A stretch of 33,711 nucleotides of DNA, from assembly GCA_946185805.1 (NCBI GenBank), contig CAMHKU010000022.1, forward strand, positions 1 to 33,711, in the 5' to 3' direction. The stretch is from an uncultured Prevotellaceae bacterium. Its GTDB lineage: Bacteria; Bacteroidota; Bacteroidia; Bacteroidales; Bacteroidaceae. Made by a program: the position numbers and the translations under genes. Numbering within the stretch: the first letter of the stretch is position 1; each line of letters begins with the position of its first letter. Below are positions 7,859-15,861 of the stretch, piece after piece. The notes under the pieces are model-generated. The model saw only the letters and a program-made list of their open reading frames with translations, was not told where the DNA came from and did no database searches.

Positions 7859-10573
7859 TCAGCTGCGGCTGATCTGCAAACCAATCTTCGAGAGTGTCAT
7901 GTCTACGAAGCGGGCGTTGGCGTTCTGACGGTGGGCATTGAGTGTCTGCCTGATGCGGACGGCAGCCTCCGGGTCTTTGGCCACCATATAGAGATAGCCG
8001 CCACCACCGGCGCCGGGCAGTTTATAGCCCAGACAGAGGTCGTCGACAAGGGCTGTCAGCGCCGCCACCTCCGGCGGGTTGGTGCCGCTGTCGAGCAATT
8101 GGTTCTGCTGCCACGAGCGTCCCACGAGGCGCCCCATCAGGCGGAAGTCCTGACGCTGGATAGCCTCAAACATGTCGAGGGCGTGCTGGCGCATCTGCCG
8201 CAGGAGCCGCAGCTGGTCGTGCTCGTTGAGGAACATGCGGCGCACAATCTCGGCCAGGATGGTCTTCGCCGTGCGCGTGATGCCGGTATAATATAATAGG
8301 TGGCACTGGGCATACTCCGGCTGTGTGTACAGTCCGTCGGGCAACCAGCGCACGGTGGGCGTCTGGTCGAAGCCGCGCTCCGTCTGCAGCAGCTTCACGC
8401 CGCCGAGGATGCCGCCAAACTGGTCTTGCCAGCCGCCTCCGGTGGTCAGCAGCTGCTCCAGGACGAGCGTCTGGTGACCAATCTCAGTCTTGTCCCAGCC
8501 TAAGCCGCAGAAATCGTTCAGTGCCCCTAATACCGTGGCAGCCAGAATGCTCGACGTACCCAGGCCGCTGCCCGCAGGGATAGCCGACAGCAGCGTCAGC
8601 TCAATGCCGCAGCCGAAGGCCTCAAGCTGATGTTTTAATGAGGAATGGTGAGTGAAACCCGCCAACGTCAGCGCGGCCTTGGGAATGGAGAATGGTGACC
8701 CCACCTTGTTATAGTCGGCCAGCTGCTCGGCGGTCTCCACCACCTCCGTGGCGCCGAGGTCGATGCTGCGCAGCACAATATGGGGCTCACGGCAGGGCTT
8801 GACGTAAGCCTGCAGCGGTGGCTGTCCGTTGAGTTCGATGGCCAGATTCACCACGTTGCCGCCCTCCATCAGGCAGTAGGGCGGCGTGTCCGTCCACCCG
8901 CCGGCAATATCGATGCGCACCGGCGACCGCGCCCAGACGATTTGGTCGGAAAAAGAAGCCTCACCCCCAAAAGCCTCACCCCCGACCCCTCTCGCTGGGG
9001 AGAGGGGAGTGATATGCTTGACGGCAGTATCTGTAGCAGAGTAACCACTCCCCTCTCCCCTGCGAGAGGGGTCGGGGGTGAGGCTTTTGCGAGAGGGGTC
9101 GGGGGTGAGGCTTTTTCTCAGCAGCGCAAACGCCCGCTCGCTGTCGTCGCGGAACATGGCGTCGTGGATGCGCGTCATCATCGGCGCATCGTCGGGCAGC
9201 GGTGGCGGCAGGGGTATGTTGTTTGCCTTAAACTGACGGGCAGCGTCGGCCAGGTCAAGCTGGTAGAACACCGAGTGCGGCCAGTTGGCGGCCAGTGCCG
9301 GCCAGTTCTTAGCCCTGAAACAGCGCCGCTGCTCAAAGAGGCGCCTCAGGTTGGCACGCTCGGCCAGGGCATTGCTGTCTACGGGCTCGTCGATACGGTA
9401 GCGGCGCACCTCGTAGTCGCTCTCGCCCACGGGCGTCACGTCGATACACTCGCCGGGCTCCAGGGTGATGTCCCAGTCGTTCTCGGGCACACCGGTAATC
9501 ACGTGGTCATGGCTCAGGTGCCATCCCTTGCCTACGTGCGAGTTCTCTATCCAGATATTACGGTTCTCCTCGGTAAAGGCCATCTCCGTCACGGCGTTCT
9601 GCACGAAGATGCTGGGATGGGGCTTGCGGTCTATGTGCATAATCTCGCGCTGGTCGGTGACGAGGTTCTGCACGGCCAGCGTCGATGAGATCATCTCGCG
9701 GCTGGTGCCGAAATGATAGAACTCACCGCCCGGCAGCGGCACGATAGCCACGGTGAGTTGACGCAGCTCAGGGTCGTCAATCACAGGGTCGGTGCCCAGT
9801 GAGCAGCCGAACTCGCCGTAGAGGTCGTATTCTTTAAGTGAAGAGTGAAGAGTGAAAAGTGAAGATTCACTCTTCTTCGCCAGCAGCTCCACGGCACGGT
9901 CGCTGAGCATCCAGAGGCCGATGTCGGTCAGGAAATAGTGGTCGCGCTGCAGTGCCGTCAGCGTCTCTACCGACGGTTTTTGCAGCATCTGCTTCAGCAC
10001 CCCCGGCGAACGGCGGCTGCTGACGAATACGCCATGGTTCTTAGCAGTAGTGGCGGGCAGCCACAGACCATAGCACACCACGTCGGCATCGGGCACCGGC
10101 GGCAGAGGCTGTGTGGTGCGGATCAGCACATCGCCGCTGACCACCATCGTGTGGATGCTGTCAGGACTCTTGCCCATAAGCTCCTCGTAAAGGGGCAGCT
10201 GCAGGTCCAGCAGGGTCTGCGACAGCCGCTGGCCGCGCTCCCATCGAAACACGGGCACGGGCATCAGAATCTTGCCGCTGACGGCATACGACGGCAACCG
10301 GCGGCTCTGTCCGCCGGCATGAACAAGTATGCGCTTCTCTTTCGGCAGCCACTGACTGATAAATGATGACGGCATGGCGGTAGCAAATTCTTCATTCATC
10401 ATTCTTAATTCTTCATTCAAACAGCTCTGCTGCAGCAGCCACACCGTGCCGCCGCCACTGCCTAAGCGGTGGCCTATGGGGTCGCAGGTGCAAAAGAATT
10501 TCTGACGGTCGAGACCGGTAATGTCGTGGAAACAGTCCACCAGATTTGGGGGTAAAGAGAGGAGTATCTTCAT
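7859..10573 (-). CDS. fkp: Bifunctional L-fucokinase / GDP-L-fucose pyrophosphorylase
   Basis: Fkp phosphorylates imported L-fucose to fucose-1-phosphate and converts it to GDP-fucose for surface glycan fucosylation. The 904-aa protein has the pyrophosphorylase part first (HAGGQSRRLPSYAVSGKI near 86, then a beta-helix-like middle) and the GHMP kinase last, with SPVRIDIAGGWTDTPPY near 550, the ATP motif AGSGLGTSS near 663 and LPGAGGGGYLY near 857. I start at 10573 (MKILLSLPPNL) because the upstream extension to 10606 lies over the promoter. Three segments look inserted: codons from the TGAAGAA array near residues 52-63, the AGTGAAG array near 237-245, and a palindromic element near 486-540 in the linker between the two enzymes. 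All are in frame. Divergent fucP supports the role. Confidence 0.96.
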   Translation of the reverse strand: MKILLSLPPNLVDCFHDITGLDRQKFFCTCDPIGHRLGSGGGTVWLLQQSCLNEELRMMNEEFATAMPSSFISQWLPKEKRILVHAGGQSRRLPSYAVSGKILMPVPVFRWERGQRLSQTLLDLQLPLYEELMGKSPDSIHTMVVSGDVLIRTTQPLPPVPDADVVCYGLWLPATTAKNHGVFVSSRRSPGVLKQMLQKPSVETLTALQRDHYFLTDIGLWMLSDRAVELLAKKSESSLFTLHSSLKEYDLYGEFGCSLGTDPVIDDPELRQLTVAIVPLPGGEFYHFGTSREMISSTLAVQNLVTDQREIMHIDRKPHPSIFVQNAVTEMAFTEENRNIWIENSHVGKGWHLSHDHVITGVPENDWDITLEPGECIDVTPVGESDYEVRRYRIDEPVDSNALAERANLRRLFEQRRCFRAKNWPALAANWPHSVFYQLDLADAARQFKANNIPLPPPLPDDAPMMTRIHDAMFRDDSERAFALLRKSLTPDPSRKSLTPDPSRRGEGSGYSATDTAVKHITPLSPARGVGGEAFGGEASFSDQIVWARSPVRIDIAGGWTDTPPYCLMEGGNVVNLAIELNGQPPLQAYVKPCREPHIVLRSIDLGATEVVETAEQLADYNKVGSPFSIPKAALTLAGFTHHSSLKHQLEAFGCGIELTLLSAIPAGSGLGTSSILAATVLGALNDFCGLGWDKTEIGHQTLVLEQLLTTGGGWQDQFGGILGGVKLLQTERGFDQTPTVRWLPDGLYTQPEYAQCHLLYYTGITRTAKTILAEIVRRMFLNEHDQLRLLRQMRQHALDMFEAIQRQDFRLMGRLVGRSWQQNQLLDSGTNPPEVAALTALVDDLCLGYKLPGAGGGGYLYMVAKDPEAAVRIRQTLNAHRQNANARFVDMTLSKIGLQISRS
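8957..9115 (-). repeat. In-frame palindromic element in fkp (43-bp inverted repeat plus flanking partial copies)
   Basis: Arms 8969-9011 and 9046-9088 are reverse complements over 43 bp with one mismatch, separated by 34 bp. The last 27 bp of the right arm (9062-9088) are repeated directly at 9089-9115, and a partial copy of the left end lies at 8957-8968. On the coding strand it yields SLTPDPSR, RRGEG and PLSPARGVGGEAF strings. I recall similar translated strings in other Bacteroidota proteins, which suggests a dispersed repeat family; that is recollection, not a search. Confidence 0.9.
9837..9864 (-). repeat. Heptamer array AGTGAAG, 4 units, inside fkp
   Basis: Three AGTGAAG units and one AGTGAAA follow each other without gaps. 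On the coding strand they write part of SSLFTLHSSLKEYD, just before the conserved EYDLYGEFG block, so the array looks like a loop insertion in the pyrophosphorylase part. A reverse-complement ATTCACT follows at once, giving a small hairpin. Confidence 0.85.
10388..10415 (-). repeat. Heptamer array TTCTTCA-type, 4 units, inside fkp
   Basis: The units TTCTTCA, TTCATCA, TTCTTAA and TTCTTCA run in series. On the coding strand they give LNEELRMMNEEF near residues 52-63. The unit TGAAGAA is a circular permutation of the AATGAAG unit in the rpsO promoter array at 13103-13130. Confidence 0.8.
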
Positions 10574-10594
10574 CGGTTTTATATTTTCTTTGTG

Positions 10595-10602
10595 CAAAAG
10601 TA
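10595..10602 (-). promoter_or_regulatory. Candidate -7 box for fkp
   Basis: The minus strand reads TACTTTTG, matching TAnnTTTG, 22 bp upstream of the fkp ATG. It supports 10573 as the start, because the longer reading frame would begin at or before the transcription start. Confidence 0.5.
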
Positions 10603-10620
10603 GCAATTATTTTCCAAAAC

Positions 10621-10653
10621 TTGCATGATTCTGATTATTTTTTACTACTTTTG
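10621..10653 (+). promoter_or_regulatory. Candidate fucP promoter
   Basis: TTG at 10621 and TACTTTTG at 10646-10653 are 22 bp apart, a plausible Bacteroidota -33/-7 pair. The -7 box lies 33 bp before the fucP ATG. The promoter is back to back with that of fkp, so one regulator could control both. Confidence 0.5.
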
Positions 10654-10686
10654 TCGCCGACCTAATACCAAACAACGAATAAGAAC

Positions 10687-12012
10687 ATGAAAAAAGAAGG
10701 ATTACTAACCAAGAACGGCGTCAACTTGCTGTTGCCCTTTATCATGATTACCGCCTGCTTCGCCTTGTGGGGCTTTGCCAACGATGTGACGAGCCCTATG
10801 GTGAAAGCATTCTCCAAGATATTCCGCATGAGCGTCACCGAGGGCGCCATGGTGCAGGTGGCTTTCTATCTGGGCTACTTTGTCATGGCCTTCCCCGCCG
10901 CCCTGTTTATCCAGCGCTACTCGTTCAAGGCGGGCGTCATGTTAGGACTGGGGCTTTTCGCCACCGGCGCACTGCTGTTCCTGCCCGCCCGCATGACGGG
11001 CTACTACTTCCCCTTCCTCATGGCTTACTTTATACTGACCTGCGGACTGTCGTTCCTCGAAACGAGCTGCAACCCCTACATCTACAGCATGGGCAGCGAG
11101 GAGACGGCCACGCAGCGTCTGAACCTGGCTCAGGCCTTCAACCCCATAGGCAACCTCTTAGGAATGTGGGTGGCCATGCAGTTTGTACAGGCGCAGATGA
11201 GCCCCATGACGTCGGAAGCGCGCCGGGAACTGCCCCTGGAGCAGTTCAACCTGGTGAAAAACCACGACCTGGGTGTGCTCATCCAACCCTATATCTACAT
11301 CGGCGCCATCGCCCTATTGCTGCTGCTGGCCATCAAGCTGCTTAAGATGCCTATGGACAGCGACACGCCGGCCAAGAAGTCGTTAGGACAGGCACTGCGC
11401 GAACTGTCGAAAATCAAGAACTACCGCGAGGGCGTCATCGCCCAGTTCTTCTACGTTGGCGCACAGGTGACGTGCTGGACGTTTATTATACAATATGGTA
11501 CGCGCGTATTCATGGCCGAGGGTATGGACGAGAAAGCCGCCGAAATTCTGTCGCAGCAGTATAACATCGTGGCCATGGTGCTCTTCACCGTGAGCCGCTT
11601 CATCTGCACCTGGTTCCTGAAGTACATACAGCCCGGTCGCCTGCTCTCCATCTTGGCTATCATCGGCGCCACGGCCCTCATCGGCGTCATCCTGTTCACC
11701 GACCGCTACGGTCTCTACTGCCTCGTGGCTGTCAGCGGCTGCATGTCGCTGATGTTCCCCACCATCTACGGCATTGCCCTGCGCGGCGTGGGCGAGAACG
11801 TGAAGTTTGCCGGAGCCGGACTGATTATGGCCATCCTCGGAGGTTCGGTGTTCCCGCCGCTACAGGCATTCATTATCGACACCTTCCCCACTATTGCCGG
11901 CATTCCCGCTACAAACTTCTCGTTCACGATTCCCTTTATCTGCTTCTGCGTGGTAGCCGTCTACGGCCACAACGCCTACGTGCGCCACAACATCTTAAAG
12001 AAGATAGATTAA
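10687..12012 (+). CDS. fucP: L-fucose:proton symporter (MFS)
   Basis: This 441-aa inner-membrane protein with about twelve hydrophobic segments resembles FucP along its length. It has ALWGFANDVTSPMVKAF early, with Asp33 where E. coli FucP has its essential Asp46, and GLSFLETSCNPYIYSMG with Glu125 where E. coli has Glu135. RLNLAQAFNPIGNLLGMW and the late RGVGENVKFAGAGLIMAILG are also typical. It should bring L-fucose into the cytoplasm for Fkp. The gene is divergent from fkp with 113 bp between the two ATGs. It converges on a lipoprotein gene with a 3-bp gap and no obvious hairpin between them. Related hexose transporters share the fold, but the fkp context favours fucose. Confidence 0.93.
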   Translation: MKKEGLLTKNGVNLLLPFIMITACFALWGFANDVTSPMVKAFSKIFRMSVTEGAMVQVAFYLGYFVMAFPAALFIQRYSFKAGVMLGLGLFATGALLFLPARMTGYYFPFLMAYFILTCGLSFLETSCNPYIYSMGSEETATQRLNLAQAFNPIGNLLGMWVAMQFVQAQMSPMTSEARRELPLEQFNLVKNHDLGVLIQPYIYIGAIALLLLLAIKLLKMPMDSDTPAKKSLGQALRELSKIKNYREGVIAQFFYVGAQVTCWTFIIQYGTRVFMAEGMDEKAAEILSQQYNIVAMVLFTVSRFICTWFLKYIQPGRLLSILAIIGATALIGVILFTDRYGLYCLVAVSGCMSLMFPTIYGIALRGVGENVKFAGAGLIMAILGGSVFPPLQAFIIDTFPTIAGIPATNFSFTIPFICFCVVAVYGHNAYVRHNILKKID

Positions 12013-12015
12013 CAG

Positions 12016-12573
12016 CTACTTTCCAAAGTGCCTGACGGGGACGTCGTCAATAGCAATAGAATCATTACCGGCCGTTTCCCGCATCTGCCGCGAGCGATAA
12101 TAGGTCCAACCGTCGTAGCCCCAGCGATCGTAGCTGCGACGGGGGCTGGCAACGTGGTAGAGGTTAAAGTCTATGTCTTGGCCGTTTTCCCAGAGTGTAC
12201 CCTGAAACCGGTTGTCGTTCAACCGATAGCTACGGATAATGGCCTCGCTGCCCTCCTCGCGGAAGTAGATACGGATTTCACCACCGCTCACTTGCCAATC
12301 GATATGGCTGGCCACATAGTCCCAGGGGGCATTGGAGTAATAGTCTACCCAGTAGCCGTAGCCGCGCGTCCAATGGAAATCATCACACAGGAAGGTGATT
12401 TCCGTATCGGTAACATTGTAGCGGTTGCCGTTCCATGTGGTATAAACATACATATTACCACGCCAGGTGCCCTCCAGGGTGAGTCCTATCTGGGTGTCTT
12501 CGTCACAGGCAGTGAAAACGGTAGCCGTGAGAGCCATCATAGCCGTCAGCAGCAGGAAGTAGAATTTCTTCAT
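12016..12573 (-). CDS. Small lipoprotein, possible lipocalin-like fold
   Basis: The 185-aa product begins MKKFYFLLLTAMMALTATVF followed by TACDED, a typical lipoprotein signal with Cys22 as the lipidated residue, so it is exported and membrane-anchored. The mature part starts with LEGTWRGNMYV, alternates polar and aromatic residues (YGYWVDYYSNAPWDYV, YDRWGYDGWTYY) and reads like a small antiparallel beta barrel. The EGTW opening is seen in lipocalin-like lipoproteins of Bacteroidota. I cannot name a ligand. It has its own promoter box at 12622 and is separated from rpsO by a terminator, so it is probably monocistronic. Confidence 0.8.
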   Translation of the reverse strand: MKKFYFLLLTAMMALTATVFTACDEDTQIGLTLEGTWRGNMYVYTTWNGNRYNVTDTEITFLCDDFHWTRGYGYWVDYYSNAPWDYVASHIDWQVSGGEIRIYFREEGSEAIIRSYRLNDNRFQGTLWENGQDIDFNLYHVASPRRSYDRWGYDGWTYYRSRQMRETAGNDSIAIDDVPVRHFGK

Positions 12574-12621
12574 ATTCGTGTACTATTAAAGGTGATACTT
12601 CTATTATTGGTTTCGCTGCTG

Positions 12622-12629
12622 CAAAGATA
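12622..12629 (-). promoter_or_regulatory. Candidate -7 box for the small lipoprotein gene
   Basis: The minus strand reads TATCTTTG, matching TAnnTTTG, 49 bp upstream of the ATG at 12573 and just downstream of the rpsO terminator. Confidence 0.45.
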
Positions 12630-12668
12630 GCGCATTATTATGAATTACGCAAGAGGGAAAATGATAAA

Positions 12669-12694
12669 AGCGCATAGGGAAATCCCTATGCGCT
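12669..12694 (-). terminator. Rho-independent terminator after rpsO
   Basis: AGCGCATAGGGA and TCCCTATGCGCT pair over twelve bases with a two-base centre. On the minus strand the stem is followed by TTTTATCATTTT. It lies 33 bp past the rpsO stop. The plus-strand side is also T-rich, so it may work both ways. Confidence 0.85.
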
Positions 12695-12726
12695 CTCATT
12701 TTTCATACTTCTGTTACCTTATTCTA

Positions 12727-12996
12727 TTATTTGCGCAGGCCGAGAGCCTTCACAATAGCACGGTAGCGGTTGATGTCAATGTTGTAGAGATACTTCAGCA
12801 ACTTTCGGCGACGGCCTACCATCATCGTCAGCGAGCGGGCGGTGACGTGGTCCTTGTGGTTCTTCTTCAGGTGCTCCGTCAGGTGCTTGATACGATAGGT
12901 GAACAATGCAATCTGAGCCTCGGCAGAACCGGTGTCGGTAGCGCCCTGACCATACTGGCTGAAAATCTCAACCTTCTTTTCTTTGTCTAAATACAT
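12727..12996 (-). CDS. rpsO: 30S ribosomal protein S15
   Basis: The 89-aa product has the full S15 length and signature: MYLDKEKKVEIFSQYG, then DTGSAEAQIALFTYRIKHLT, HLKKNHKDHVTARSL, and GRRRKLLKYLYNIDINRYR near the C-terminus. S15 binds 16S rRNA at the central-domain three-way junction. The gene is monocistronic here, with a TACCTTTG box about 90 bp upstream and a strong terminator downstream. S15 often represses its own translation through its mRNA leader; the leader here can form a hairpin (13037-13070), but I cannot show it is regulatory. Confidence 0.98.
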   Translation of the reverse strand: MYLDKEKKVEIFSQYGQGATDTGSAEAQIALFTYRIKHLTEHLKKNHKDHVTARSLTMMVGRRRKLLKYLYNIDINRYRAIVKALGLRK

Positions 12997-13085
12997 GGTT
13001 TTGATGAGTTAATTGTTAATACTAAACATCCTTCAAAAGCCCTTGCCGCCTTCATCACTGACGGGGGCTTCGTCGAATGCGGGTG

Positions 13086-13093
13086 CAAAGGTA
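13086..13093 (-). promoter_or_regulatory. rpsO -7 box
   Basis: The minus strand reads TACCTTTG, a strong match to TAnnTTTG. The region where a -33 box would lie is taken up by the heptamer array at 13103-13130. Confidence 0.6.
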
Positions 13094-13102
13094 CAAATAT
13101 TT

Positions 13103-13130
13103 AATGAAGAATGAAGAATGAAGAATGAAG
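13103..13130 (-). repeat. Heptamer array AATGAAG, 4 perfect units, in the rpsO promoter
   Basis: Four exact AATGAAG units are followed by AATTTTC. In the direction of rpsO transcription the array occupies roughly the stretch from 10 to 37 bp upstream of the -7 box, so it replaces or overlaps the -33 region. The same unit in another phase is found inside fkp at 10388-10415. Confidence 0.92.
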
Positions 13131-13273
13131 AATTTTCTGCCGCAGCTAAATATTTAACTTTAATTAATGGATAGACTACCAAAAGCGCCCTAAACGCTAA
13201 TAATAATTAACGTAATACATTTTTTCCATCTGTTTCAACACACTGTTTCAACACACTAATCAATTAATTTTCT

Positions 13274-13281
13274 TATATTTG
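13274..13281 (+). promoter_or_regulatory. -7 box of the outer-membrane barrel gene
   Basis: TATATTTG matches TAnnTTTG, 53 bp before the ATG at 13335. The duplicated CTGTTTCAACACA segment (13230-13255) lies in the -33 region. Confidence 0.5.
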
Positions 13282-13334
13282 CACGGATTTAGAAACATTT
13301 TTTCAATTTGTTTAACCATCAAAAATTTACAAAA

Positions 13335-13889
13335 ATGAAAAAGATTTTAATGTTAGTAGTTGTTGCCATGATGGCAACATTGAGCGCCAGCGCTCAGGGT
13401 ATGTACATCAAGCCGATGGTTGGTGCTAACCTCACCAAGTTCGTGGGTGACGTAAGTAATCAGAAATTCAAGGTAGGTCTTGTTGCCGGTGCCGAGTTTG
13501 GCTATGACGTCAGCGAGCGGTTCGGCCTGACGGCGGGTCTGCTTTACGCTATGCAGGGTAGTAAGACAAAGGGTGCTGACAACAACACGAATGTGGACTA
13601 CCTCAACATCCCCGTCTTGGCAAATGTTTACATCGTCCCTGGTCTGGCTATCAAGGCTGGTCCGCAGATTGGTATCAGGACTCGCGCCAAGTATGACGAT
13701 ATTGACCTGAAGGACGATTTCAAGGCTATCGACTTTTCTATTCCCGTAGGCCTGTCGTACGAAATCAGCGACTTCGTCATCGACGCCCGCTATAACATCG
13801 GTATCTCCAACATTGCCAAGGACAGCGGCGACGACAAAATACGCAACAGCGTCTTCCAGCTCACTCTGGGCTACAAGATTCCGTTCTAA
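13335..13889 (+). CDS. Small outer-membrane beta-barrel protein (porin-family type)
   Basis: The 184-aa product starts [20 protein letters not shown], a signal peptide probably cut after ASA before [16 protein letters not shown]. The mature part alternates strand-like segments such as [40 protein letters not shown] and [15 protein letters not shown], and ends in LGYKIPF with the terminal Phe typical of outer-membrane barrels. This is the common Bacteroidota small barrel family; its cargo is unknown. I chose 13335 over an upstream in-frame start because it gives a proper signal peptide. A terminator follows 26 bp after the stop. Confidence 0.9.
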   Translation: MKKILMLVVVAMMATLSASAQGMYIKPMVGANLTKFVGDVSNQKFKVGLVAGAEFGYDVSERFGLTAGLLYAMQGSKTKGADNNTNVDYLNIPVLANVYIVPGLAIKAGPQIGIRTRAKYDDIDLKDDFKAIDFSIPVGLSYEISDFVIDARYNIGISNIAKDSGDDKIRNSVFQLTLGYKIPF

Positions 13890-13914
13890 GCTGCTCAGAC
13901 ATAGCACAGACAAG

Positions 13915-13946
13915 AAGCGTAAGCTGCTGCGGCTTACGCTTTTTTT
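13915..13946 (+). terminator. Rho-independent terminator after the barrel gene
   Basis: AAGCGTAAGC (13915-13924) pairs with GCTTACGCTT (13932-13941) around a 7-base loop, and the stem runs into seven T residues. Confidence 0.92.
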
Positions 13947-13957
13947 GTGGCTGAAGC

Positions 13958-13988
13958 TTTGATGTTTGCGATTTTATTCGTACCTTTG
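13958..13988 (+). promoter_or_regulatory. bipA/typA promoter
   Basis: TTTG (13958-13961) and TACCTTTG (13981-13988) are separated by 19 bp, close to the ideal Bacteroidota -33/-7 arrangement, and the ATG follows 17 bp later. Confidence 0.65.
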
Positions 13989-14005
13989 CAGCCGATTTCA
14001 ACGAA

Positions 14006-15817
14006 ATGACTATGCAGGACATCAGGAATATAGCAATTATTGCGCACGTAGACCACGGCAAGACGACGCTCGTGGACAAGATGATGCTGGCAGGCAACCT
14101 CTTCCGCGAGGGACAGAACCTGTCGAGCCAAGTATTGGACGCCAACGACCTTGAGCGGGAGCGAGGTATCACCATCCTTTCCAAGAATGTGAGTATCAAC
14201 TGGAAAGGCACCAAGATTAACATTATCGACACCCCGGGCCACAGCGACTTCGGCGGCGAGGTGGAGCGCGTGCTCAATATGGCCGACGGCTGTCTGCTGC
14301 TGGTCGACGCCTTCGAGGGTCCGATGCCGCAGACGCGTTTCGTGCTGCAGAAGGCCTTGGAAATCGGCCTCAAGCCCATCGTCGTGGTCAACAAGGTTGA
14401 CAAGCCCAACTGCCGCCCCGAGGAGGTCTACGAGATGGTGTTCGACCTGATGTTCTCGCTCAACGCCACCGAAGACCAGCTCGACTTCCCCGTCGTCTAC
14501 GGCTCGGCGAAGAACGGCTGGATGGGCGAAGACTGGCAGAAGCCCACTCAGGACATCACCTATCTGCTTGACAAGATTGTAGAGGTGATTCCCGCCCCGC
14601 AGCAGATAGAGGGCACGCCTCAGATGCTCATCACCAGCCTCGACTACAGCAGCTATACGGGCCGTATCGCCGTGGGCCGCGTTCACCGCGGCACACTGAA
14701 GGACGGCCAGCAGATAACCATTGCCCACCGCGACGGCACGAAGGAGAAGACCAAGATCAAGGAGCTGCACACCTTCGACGGCATGGGCCACCAGCGCACC
14801 GACCAGGTGGACTGTGGCGACATCTGCGCCGTCATCGGTCTGGAGAAGTTTGAGATTGGCGACACCATCTGCGACCTGGAGAACCCCGAGGCGCTGCCGC
14901 CAATAGCCATCGACGAGCCTACGATGTCGATGCTCTTTACGATTAACGACTCGCCGTTCTTCGGCCGCGAGGGTAAGTTCGTCACCTCGCGACATATCAA
15001 CGACCGCCTGCAGAAAGAGCTGGAGAAGAACTTGGCCCTGAAGGTAGAGCAGTTTGAGGACTCTACCGACAAGTGGGTAGTCTCCGGCCGTGGCGTGCTC
15101 CACCTGAGTGTGCTCATCGAGACCATGCGCCGCGAGGGCTACGAGCTGCAAGTAGGCCAGCCGCAGGTGATATATAAAGAGGTGGACGGCGTGAAGTGCG
15201 AGCCCATCGAAGAGCTCACCATCAACGTGCCCGAGGAGTTTGCCTCTAAGATGATCGACATGGTGACGCGCCGCAAGGGCGAGATGACCAGCATGGAGAG
15301 CCAGGGTGAGCGCACCAACATAGAGTTTGACATACCCTCACGCGGCATCATCGGCCTGCGCACCAACGTGCTCACCGCCAGCCAGGGCGAGGCTATCATG
15401 GCCCACCGCTTCAAGGAGTACCAGCCCTATAAGGGCGAGATTGAGCGCCGCGTCAACGGCTCGATGATAGCCCTTGAGACGGGCAACGCCTTTGCCTACG
15501 CCATCGACAAGCTGCAAGACCGCGGCAAGTTCTTCATCGACCCCGGCGAGGATGTGTATATGGGTCAGGTCGTGGGCGAGCATGTGCACGACAACGACCT
15601 GGTGATCAACGTCTGCAAGGCCAAGCAGCTGACCAACGTGCGCGCCAGCGGCACCGACGACAAGGCGCGCATTATTCCCAAGACGGTGATGTCGCTTGAG
15701 GAGTGTCTGGAGTATATCAAGGAAGACGAGCTCGTGGAGGTAACGCCCCAGTCGATGCGCATGCGCAAAGTGATACTCGACCACGACCAACGCAAGAAGT
15801 CACAAATCAAGAAGTAA
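14006..15817 (+). CDS. typA: Ribosome-associated GTPase BipA/TypA
   Basis: The 603-aa product is full length for BipA/TypA, a translational GTPase of the EF-G/LepA class that acts on the ribosome in assembly and stress adaptation. It shows the P-loop [14 protein letters not shown] (13-26), switch [41 protein letters not shown], then EF-G-like domains and the typical [20 protein letters not shown] and [12 protein letters not shown] segments. Starts at 14006 and 14012 are both possible; [16 protein letters not shown] at 14012 matches the usual N-terminus. It seems to be transcribed alone. Long antisense reading frames over it are composition artefacts. Confidence 0.97.
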   Translation: MTMQDIRNIAIIAHVDHGKTTLVDKMMLAGNLFREGQNLSSQVLDANDLERERGITILSKNVSINWKGTKINIIDTPGHSDFGGEVERVLNMADGCLLLVDAFEGPMPQTRFVLQKALEIGLKPIVVVNKVDKPNCRPEEVYEMVFDLMFSLNATEDQLDFPVVYGSAKNGWMGEDWQKPTQDITYLLDKIVEVIPAPQQIEGTPQMLITSLDYSSYTGRIAVGRVHRGTLKDGQQITIAHRDGTKEKTKIKELHTFDGMGHQRTDQVDCGDICAVIGLEKFEIGDTICDLENPEALPPIAIDEPTMSMLFTINDSPFFGREGKFVTSRHINDRLQKELEKNLALKVEQFEDSTDKWVVSGRGVLHLSVLIETMRREGYELQVGQPQVIYKEVDGVKCEPIEELTINVPEEFASKMIDMVTRRKGEMTSMESQGERTNIEFDIPSRGIIGLRTNVLTASQGEAIMAHRFKEYQPYKGEIERRVNGSMIALETGNAFAYAIDKLQDRGKFFIDPGEDVYMGQVVGEHVHDNDLVINVCKAKQLTNVRASGTDDKARIIPKTVMSLEECLEYIKEDELVEVTPQSMRMRKVILDHDQRKKSQIKK

Positions 15818-15861
15818 TGATTGGTGACCGCTGCATTGTCGGCATCGCCATAGTCCACAGA

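Larger units (their letters stand above)
12997..13334. other. Intergenic region between rpsO and the outer-membrane barrel gene
   Basis: No gene is visible. Contents: the rpsO leader with a hairpin formed by AAGCCC (13037-13042) and GGGCTT (13065-13070); the rpsO -7 box; the AATGAAG array; an AT-rich stretch; a 13-bp tandem repeat CTGTTTCAACACA at 13230-13242 and 13243-13255; and the -7 box of the barrel gene at 13274. Confidence 0.8.

Noticed and set aside
10574..10606. N-terminal extension of Fkp
   Set aside because: It covers the -7 box and adds residues that do not belong to the Fkp N-terminus.
13934..15151. Long minus-strand reading frame opposite bipA/typA
   Set aside because: It is antisense to a strongly conserved GTPase, its product is a low-complexity Leu/Val/His/Asp mix with no motif, and it is explained by GC-rich codon bias.
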